Below are positions 47,601 through 58,154 of a DNA stretch of 64,000 nucleotides, in pieces. The DNA is from Homalodisca vitripennis (lineage: Eukaryota; Arthropoda; Insecta; Hemiptera; Cicadellidae), in contig NC_060215.1 of the NCBI RefSeq assembly GCF_021130785.1, positions 69,378,501-69,442,500 on the forward strand, given 5' to 3'. Made by a program: the position numbers and the translations under genes. The notes under the pieces are model-generated. The model saw only the letters and a list, made by a program, of their open reading frames with translations. It was not told the origin of the DNA and did not search any database. Every line of letters starts with the position of its first letter. The stretch's first letter is position 1.

Positions 47601-50600
47601 GACAAAATATTGAATCATATTATTTGTCACAAAAGATCAAATTTTGATTAAAATATAATGTGTTACTTGGCCTTTGAAAGTAAGTTTGATAGTCTTTGTG
47701 TTTGTTTAATTTGACTTTTTCTAGCGCTAAAGAGGAAAACAACCCTTTTGGCCTAAACAACTGTTGTGTTCTTTCATGTTTCGTGATTGTATCATATCAA
47801 TTTCATTTTATTTTAGAAATTAGTGACTATTTTAACTATTTGCTGCCTAAAGGAATGCCATATAGTGAGTTAGTTAGCTATGCAAACTTGCAAGAAAACT
47901 CAGGCTATAATGATGAACTCTGAGTTTCCATATTTTGTAAGTAGTGTTTATTCTTCTTTAAGGTTGTTTGGTAACTGTTATATATTTTACATGTATACTG
48001 ATCTCCTCCCCCACATTCAACTGTAAGTACTCACTACTATCTGTTCTACAGAATCTTATTTTTTTCTTAATAAAAAATAAGAAAAAAAAATCAAGAAATA
48101 CACATTGTTTTTTAATATTCTTATTTTTCACTAAAAATAAGTTACTTTTATTATACATTTTTTTATTTTTGTCAAATTTTAATTGAATTTTGCATACTTT
48201 TCTGTTTCTGTATTTTTATGAAAATATCTTCTATTGGAATATATTTTTGGTTTCATGCTTCAATAAAACCAAACTTGAAGATTAAAAATGATGAATATTA
48301 TTTTATATGTACTCTTCATTAAGAGTCAAACATTATAACTACATATTTGCTCTACTCAAAATAATATTGAAAGTTTACTTAGAAATACTTTAATCCAAAA
48401 ATGTAAGATAACTGTTATATATTACAATTAATACTGTAGGTATGAATACTCAAGTAAATGTCAAAATGTGCTCATTTTTGAAGGGGTGTTTTCCTTATCT
48501 CCAGTTTAACATGATATTGTGACAAAATAACAAAAATATTATGACATAAAATAAAAACATTGTCATGCTACTCAAAGGGTTTAATCATTTACTTTGTTTG
48601 TCTGCAGTCTGGTTTTTCCCACATCAACTCTCTTTGTGTTAATGGTATATGGAAAACTAAATTAGTGGTAATTAACAAACTAAACAATAAATTTCAGTAA
48701 TTAAAATCTATTTAAACAAGTAATAAAATGTATTTGGCCCTTTTAGTGCTGTAGATTAGGTGACTATAATTCAACCTTTAAGTATGGAGAATCACAATGG
48801 GTGATGTTACGCATTTTGTATAATACAATTTTACTGGCATGTCCCTGTTCCAAAAGCTTGAGTTTAGATTTGATTTATTTGGGTGTTCATGGACTGTGTT
48901 TACTTAACATGCCTGAGCTAAAAACTAAATCACTCACTTGGTTTGTTCAAATTTAGAGGCTAGTGATTTAATGTGTTTTGTGGCGGTGTATTATCATAAT
49001 AATTCACTGTTTTATTCTTGTTTTAAATTATGATAAGGTTCATTTTGTGGTGTTAGTGTTTTTATATTTTTACATTTGTATTACGATAAAAAAGACGATA
49101 AAAATCGTCCTCACGTAGCTTATGAACTAAAAGAATTTTGTACGCTTTATAACCACTGTGTGTAATGTAATACTTTACAAACTGATATTTGAGAAACATT
49201 TCTTATTGAGGCATGAGGATCTTCTATAACAGATTAAAACGTCAAGTGACAATGCTTCGTTTTTAACCGATTTGGGTCTTCTAGGTTTTGGGCGGTCTTT
49301 AACACTGCCTGTTTCCTGGAATCGTTGTATTGTTTATCGAACTCCTGATTTAGATACAGGATTTCAATCGGGATAAGTGTTATTAAATCACATCATCAGA
49401 ATCATAATACGCTCTTGTTCACTTAAACACTCCATTTCATTGTAAAGTATCACAAAAACACGTCTTAACTTTGTTAATTCCAACCAGAAACTGAACATGA
49501 TACTGGTCTTCTTCAAAACTAATAAGAAATGATAAGATAAGGGAGGTCTGCCTGCAGCAAGTAATAACTGTAAAACAGGTTTGAGTTTGTAAGGAAAGTA
49601 GTTGTCTATTGAAGTTATTTATCTTCTGAATGTGGATGTTCATGTTTTACCTCAATTAATTTTTAATTAATTTCAATGCTGCCATTTTTTACTGGGTTGA
49701 GAAAGCTCTAGTTTCCACTGTTCTTCTTTTATCAAGATCTTTCAAATGAACCTTTAAAACTTTTGTCTCACCCTCCCTAAAATCCCATTTTGGAGAAATG
49801 GGTAAAGTTTTAACAGTGAATAAAAAATTCACTTATATTTCCTAGATAGGTACCCCGAGTTCCATATCTCCATCTTTAACCGTCAAAAACTAAACAGAAT
49901 GTATCCATACTTTTAACTCACACTGTATATTTGACACACACCTTGTAAAATAGCGTCAATCAAACAAAATTAGCATCAGTGAGAAAGTATAACACAACAA
50001 ACATTTAGAACTAAAAATAAAAGGAACTGAAAAATTACCCAATATTAATGGAGTTAACTGAAATTAAATTCATGATTATTCAAATTAAAGAATAAAAGTT
50101 ATTGAAAGTTTTAAAACTCACTAATGGCATGTTTCAACAGTTTTTGTTATTACACATTAATTTTTATAATAAGTTATTTACTTGGCTGTTAAGTCTTGAG
50201 GCTATAATGCATTTTATTTTCACTTTTTAATGCACCCACTTGTGTATATGTATACTCTTAAAAATGTTTGATATGAATTAAACATATGTTAGCTTTAGCT
50301 TCTAAATTCTAGACATTCAACATTATAATTTTATATTTTCTTTATAGCTTAGAATAAAATTATATTGCTCTGTAAAACATTGCATTAATTACAGTTTTTT
50401 CCTAGCAGGATCATGATTGGTTCTGTTACTGTTTAGGTGAACAATGCTGGGTACAATATCAATTTGCCTGTCACATTTTCTGTGGTAAGCAGAATGTTTT
50501 CCAACTGTGTGCAGCTCTCTATGAATTTGATTGTGGCTTGGGGCTGTGAAAGTGGAAAAATTCTTAGGATGTTTGAACGATCCCTGCCAAGCTTCAGTCA

Positions 50601-53600
50601 GGGGTCCTTCTGGCACGAGGAAAAAAAGGGGTGTGTGGCATTCCTATTAGTGGTGGGAGTAGCCTGAAAGGAAAAGCCAATCTGGAAGGAGGACCAGGTT
50701 GGAGAAGTTGTGCTCTTCCAAATCAGCAACGGAGGTTTTCTTGGCCAACAAAGATGTCAAAGTCAGCTGGTTTTACCTGTAATTTTGAAGAAATGTTGCA
50801 ATGAGGCAGTCTCTTTGTTGTTTCTTCTTTTCTTGTTTTCCTCTCTTCTGGTTTCTAAAGCAGTCTAATATCATTAATGCTCTGAGTTTTCACTCAAGAG
50901 CCCTTTGTAGACTCCTATTATTAAAGAGACACATTTCAGTTTTGATTTCTTGTTTTATTTGTACAAGTAAGATATTCCTTTAAATACTGTCTACTCCATA
51001 ATGAAAGAACTCAGTTATGAATTTTAATTGTATATATTAACAATCTTTTCATGTTTTCTGTTAAAATGACTTATAAAGAAAGCTATGAAATTGATTACAG
51101 CATAAATCTGTAAAGTTATAACAATTACTTAAAGGAATAATATTTTGACTATTTTTGTTACTCACATACTAAAAAATTAAGCATTCTAATATATAGTTGT
51201 TGAACTGACCAAATCTAATACTGTATTAGAACCCTGATGGTGGCATTGTTCCAGATCAGCATGATGACTCGTGAGCTGGTGGCAGAGAGCAATGCTGACA
51301 CAGTTACTGTTAGCTTAGTTGATGGAGGTCAGTGCAATTTTTAGCTTTTCTTGTTGTTGGTTGTGGAATGTTTTGGAAACAACTAATTCAGGCCATTAGA
51401 AATGTTACACAAAAATAAATTCCTTATTGTGAAGTTCATTAATTAGTAAGTTTATTAAGATAATTTGTAATTGAACCAATTACCAACTTACATAGCTTTT
51501 TTGTGGCCTAGAATGGATTTGTGGCATGCACTATGTTTTTTCTGGTGAATCTGTCTGTCTATCAAATTTAATGGAGAAGCTAGTTTATTACTATGAACTG
51601 GCATTTCCTATCAAAAAACAAAGAAATGCAAGGCAACACCACCTTCATGGATGACTGACGAGGTTAGGGATAATGCTGTTGTAGCAAAGGAGTTACTTGC
51701 TAGAACTAAATCATTCAATACAAAAAAGAGAATATACAAAATTAATCAATCCTATTAGAAAAAAAGAACCAATTGTAAATAAAATAAATAATGTTACTAA
51801 TATTCAAAGAACATCATGGGATATTATAAACTCAGAAAAAAACCAGCTCCTAACCATAAAAACATCTGTCTAGCTGTTAATGATCAAATTATTTCAAATC
51901 CAATGGATGTTGCAACGTAATTAAATCACTGCTTTGTAGATAATGTATCTAATATTATCTTGAACCAAGTTGACTCATTAAGCTTAAGCTATGATGACCC
52001 TGTGGACTATTTGTAAAACCTGCTTTTTAACGGTTCTTTATATTTTCATCCTGTGTGTGAAAAAGAAATAATAAAAGTTTTTAACAAATTTAAATTAAAC
52101 AAATCCCCAGACGAAACACAAGATCTTCCAGAATTTAAAACAATATATTCATTCGCATTCTATCTAAACCTCTCTCGGCTCTGGTAAATGATTCCATGAA
52201 TAAGGGTGTTTTCCCTGAATGTCTCAAGGTGATCAGAGTAACTCCTATATTTAAAAACAAAGATTCCAATAAAATTGCGGAAAATTACAGACCTATTTCT
52301 GTCTTTTCAAAACTATTGGAAACTATTGTTAAGTGGATGCCTTAAATACTTTCTGAAATAATTCTTAATAATAAATAAAAATCAACTTGGCTTCCAGTCC
52401 CAGTTATCAACACCAAATGCTATCATCAGTTTAATTGACTCTGTACGGACTGCCTTGGACCAGGGAGATGAAACCTGTGGTCCGTTCTGTGACCTCCAAA
52501 AGGCTTTTGATTGTGTTGATTAGGAAATATTATTGAATAAGTGGGAACACTAATGTGTTAGAGGAATTCCTCACAAGTGGTTCAGAAGCATTCGAGAGAT
52601 CGTAGTCAGGTAGTGGAGATAAGTCATAGTAGTGCTGGCTCAATCCGAAAGTATCAATTTCCTCCATGCTATTTAGAAGCAGGTGTCCCTCAAGGATCTG
52701 TTTTGGAACCAATATTGTTTTTATTTTCATTAATGACTTGTCTAAATAGCTTAACTATCTTGACAAATTCATTCTTTTTGACACTACAAGTCTTATTAAG
52801 TCACAGAACAGATTTCACATATGTCAAAAATTACTAGACAATTTGAGCTTAAAATTTAACTGGCTTAAGAACAACAAACTTTCATTAAATATCTCAAAAC
52901 TATCAATACTTAACTTTCACTTCATCAGAAATACTGTTGAACAAATAGAAATAACATTCTTTCAAAATAAATTAACTTCCTCTAAAATTTGCAAATTTCT
53001 TGGTGTTATTTTAGATGACAATTTGAGATGGACAAATTACAGCAATCAATTAATTGGAAAATTATATTCAGCATGTTACGTAATTTAAACAAATTAGAGA
53101 TCTGACTGATCTAAGAATGGCAAAAACTGTTTATTTTGAGTCTTTAATGATGTATGGTATTGTTTGCTGGGACATGTCACCGTTTTTATAAACTTGTTGG
53201 TATTTTTGACTATTTTATATTTATTTATTAAATTCTTGATTGTTTTATTATTATTATGCAATACAATATTGACTTTGTCCATTGCTCATATTGTGCCTAA
53301 ATTCAATAGAGTTCTTAGAAAAAAACAACGTAATAGTTCATTGCAGTGTGATATGCCTCAAGGCATATGTCCATGTGAAACGGTGTTGAACTGTTGAATT
53401 ATACTCTAGCCTCTTTTCTTAGACATGTTTAAAACACTACACATCATTTGTTTGGAAATTTACTTTTTTCTCTGAGAGGAATTCTTATAGGGAAGCCTTT
53501 CCTTTAGGTCATAGCCAGTTCCAGTTTTGTTACATAACACTACTGTTTCTTGAATTTGTTTTGCAAGATTTATTAAACAGTATAATTTCATCATGGTGAA

Positions 53601-56600
53601 GAAGTTTTTACTATATGCTGTTATAAACTTTCAGAAACTGTGAAGGTGCCTTCGCAAGACTTGGTGCCTGGGGACACCATTGTAATTCCTCCGCATGGCT
53701 GCCTCATGACCTGTGATGCCCTGCTGCTCACTGGAAACTGTATTGTTAATGAAAGTGTATTGACAGGTAGGTTTTGGTACAATAAGTTATTATTTTACAG
53801 CTTTAAAAAATACAAGCTGTAGAATGTGTACTACTTACAAGATGTTTTTAAAAGTCTCAGGATCATTTATTCAGGAATCAAATTATGATGTTTTTCTCCA
53901 GCAAGTGAGAAACTGCAATCCTCAAACTCCTTTTGGAGCCTCAAAGGTTGCCTAATAATATTTTCTGGTACTTTGGTATTATTCAGAGGCCACTTTTTTA
54001 ATTCTTACTGGGGACCCAACATAAACTACATTATTAGAAAGAACAGACTTATTGGAGTTACTGGTCTTAAAATGTCATTATGATGATCTGTTCTTGTTTT
54101 CTGCTTCCCAAAAATAAGCATTGTCAGCAAAAAGGAAGGCACTCTGTCCCCATCTATTATTTGTTATTAAACTATATTAGTGGGTAAATTCATATGTAAG
54201 TATTATAAATATAAAAAGTTAACTAGCTCTCATGTGATCTGAGCTTGAGTTAGGTACTATCTTGGATGTTTTTCTTATCAGCTGGACAATTTGGCATGTG
54301 ATATGAGGTTGAGTAAGTACCGATCGGAAATGCCCCTGGTCATCAGTGTGGGCTTCGGTGCCACTCCACACTTCTAGTAAAAGTGCGTGTCTGACAAAGA
54401 TAGCTTTGCTATCGAAAGGCCTCACAAAAATAAAAGTTTTAAGTATTGGTTTATGTGTTCTAAATGCAGTGATTAAGTTAATAGGAGCTAATACAACCTC
54501 CATCTTCATATTTCAAGAACTGTTGTTTTTAATTACACTGCTCTTTACCGGCTCGCTCCCTCTGCTAAATGATATGACCTGCTTAGTTGTAAATCTCCAA
54601 CATTCTTCATACTTGTTATGTTTGATATGACTTGCTTTTTATAACATGCTGAGTCACTAATGATAAAGTGTGTAAGTGATATACAGGAGATCAACACTAA
54701 TAGAGTATTTTATTAAAAGAACAAATCTGAAATAGTCAAATAAATTTGAATTTGAATTGTTAGGTAGAGCTTGTGTTTAATGTAATTTATTGTTTTATTC
54801 AAAGCCACTGGAATGCTTGATGTAAATTGGCTCCAGTGTTTGTTAGTTTGAGCTTAAGTTGGGATAGGTGTGATTCATAGTGAACTAGCATTTGCTTTAC
54901 ATTTTTATTTAACCTATTTTTTCTATTTGTTTCTTTCCCTGGGTCTCTTGGTTAAGTTAGCACCAGTGTTTCAGCTAAATTTTCAAGCTGAAAGTGTGAC
55001 TAAGTGTGACTTTGAATGACCCAATGTTAATTTTTTATTGATTAATTGTTCACCTTGTATGATCAATTGGTCATTTTTAGCTACGGGGACAGTCATCCTA
55101 ATCCACCCATTCTCTTCCATAATTTTGATTCTGAGTTTGCAATGAAAAATGTTTTTGTTCATCTGTTCACCTTTAATATGAATTCTACTTTGGCAATTGT
55201 ATTTCTACCACTAATGGGGGTTGGATATTGGAAACTTGGCACCTCACATTGCCACACTTTGAACTTGGTTTTCATTAAATTGACATACATACTCCAACTT
55301 CCAGTCAATTTATTGAGAATGAAACATATGCAGCACCAAGCTGAGAATGGTTTTCAGCTACAGAGTGACATTCATGGAGAAGATAACTAATAACCTTGCT
55401 AGTTCATTTTCTCATTCTTAGCACACAGGTCAAATATATGTGCTTTCAAGGTTTCCTTATTTGCTGTGTAAATAAGTCACCATTTGTAACTTTATTATCT
55501 CCTAAAACACAAATAGCTGTTCATATGGCTGTTATTCGTTCATTATTACTGTTTCAACTCCTCTGATTAAGAAAATATTATTCACCATACCAAATTTATT
55601 AGCTTCTGGTTATCCTTGATTGCATAACTTTAAAATATATGCAGTAAAAGATTTAGCTAGAGCGTATAAGTATATTTACAGTCAAAATAAGCAGTAAAAA
55701 GAATCACATACATACAAAATAATGGTGGTATGAACTATTTATGATATTTGGGTATGAACAGGTGAAAGTGTGCCAGTGATGAAGAGCCTTCCAGCATATG
55801 TGGATGAAGTATATGACCCACAAGCCACCCACAGCCGACACACCTTGTACAGAGGCACACGAGTCCTCCAGTCTCGCTACTATGATAATAACCAGGTGAG
55901 GTTTAGTCATTCAGATGAAATAGAAAATCAATATTTCACTAGTGGAAAGAAAACTAATTTTGTTCTATGTAAAAAATCTTTTGATGTGTAAATTTAAGTA
56001 GTTTTCCATATAACATTTTATATAAGCATTATTATATGAAAATTAACTAATGTTTTCATAAGCATAAAAATATTATAAAAAGATTGGGTTTGCATTTTTA
56101 TTTATTTGAAATCACACTACTTGAAAATTTGAAGGTAGAAAGAGTAGCATTATTCACATATAACTTTTAATATTGAATATCATGGTATTTAATGATTCTC
56201 TTCTGACGTTTTATGGAATCTTTACATCTGTTATAGGTGTTAGCACTTGTTGTGAGGACAGGCTCAGACACCGCAAATGGTCAACTAGTGCGTTCTATCC
56301 TCTTTCCCAAGAACTACGGATTCCACTTATACCATGACAGTATCAAGTTCCTGTTCCTTATGTCTCTCATTGCTGTTCTTGGCATGTGTTGTAGCATATA
56401 TCTGTATACACTTCATGGGGTAAAGTTATCACTAATCTTAAGCTAGTTATAAATTAACTTTAGAAGTAGCTTTTCAATTTTGGCCTCTTGCAGGAGTCAA
56501 TTAAATCCTTTTTCAAATAACAGGATAGTCTAAACTCTGTAGGGTGTCCATTTTACCTGTGCCACCCAGATATATCAAAATCGACAAAATTTAAAGGAAC

Positions 56601-58113
56601 ATTTAAAATCTGTGACTTGACATTTATAGTGTCAAAAATACAATTTTAGAATTTCAAAATTTGGCCGCCATTTTTTTAATATGGTGACCAACTTAAAAAT
56701 ATTCTTATGAAACATTATATTTTCTTGCAGTTTTGGATACAAAAACCATTTACAGTTAAGTTTAAATGGAAGAATTCATCTTATGTTTTATTTAGTATTT
56801 ATAAAAAATATGAATTTAGAATTTCAAAATTTTTCCCTCATTTTCCAATATGTTAGCCAACTTTACAATCTCTTTAGGAAACCCTATATTTTCTTGAATA
56901 TAAAATAGATTTGTTAAAAAAGTTATTATTTTATTTTTGTTAAAGCTGGTAAAAGCTATTAACTAAATATGAAAGACAAGTTGTATGCGAGTGTAAATTT
57001 TCAATATTTTGCACTGATATATAAGAAAAGTCATACTCGTTATTAGAGATACGTACTGTTTTAAACTTGGTAATGTATACTTGTTCCTTCTTACATAGGT
57101 AACAATATAAAAATTGTATACAAATGTATTAAAATAAAAAAATTAAAGTTTTTCTTAATCAACACGTAAAACATTAAAATGTGTTCATATAATTTTTTGA
57201 TTAAAAAATATTAACAGATATTATCATCCAAATAAATGTTGTAAGTCATATTCTATTTTGTTTATTTATGAAGAAGTTGTGAATTATTTTGAGGTACACT
57301 ACACAAATACCAAATGTAAACAAATCAAAACTCAGTTATAGAAATACTTCCTTTTTTGAAAACTGTTATGTTTGTTCCTATGTACATGAGGAACAGTAAA
57401 AAAGATGCATATATTAAATTAAGATCATAAAATTACAGTTTTTGTATTCCAAAGTTGATACAAAAATGTGTTTGTATTATATTTTAATTTAAACATTTTA
57501 ACATGTGTTATCATTAAAATGAATATTACAAGTTATAGCCTACTTTCTCCCCTACATAATAAAATATAAATCATCTCATTATGTTTATTTTTAAAAAGTT
57601 ATGAAATATTTCGCTAAATACTACAAAATACTGAGATAGGTGTGACCTGTCATAAATGCTTGGCTCTGACAGCGCCACCCCTCCAAAAATGCTTGGCATT
57701 CAAGTTGTTAACCACTTGACGGTCTCGTTATTTTGCGAAAAACGTTCCATTTTGGTCATGTTTTTTTTATTGATGAAATAAGTACATTACTTTAAGCCTA
57801 ATCACTTTGTTTAGAAAAAGAAATTTTTTTTACGTCTAACGTGTTTTTGGATTTTTTAAAACCCCTATAAGGATTAACCCGAGGTATCTCGGCAATGGTA
57901 GTAAACGTATATACATAAGTAATTTTAGCTCATATAATTGGGTATTCGATTCTTGTGATAGCATCAATAATATATATTATAAAAGCCAAGTTTAAATTAT
58001 ATATATTAGAATATATATATATATATATATATCAATATATTTTACTATAAATTACTTTCAACTCGTAAGCTTTTACTTTTACATACTACATTATTTGAGT
58101 ATACATAGATTGA

Positions 58114-58154
<41 letters not shown>

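Larger units (their letters stand above)
47347..51254 (+). other. Intron 4 (3.9 kb)
   Basis: It contains a decayed mariner-type element (about 49250-49926). A G+C-richer unassigned patch lies at 50400-50790. The stretch 47350-49240 shows nothing recognisable. Confidence 0.7.

Noticed and set aside
55046..55390. 114-codon ORF in intron 6
   Set aside because: No motif, no splice signals tying it to the ATPase, and a composition like intron sequence.
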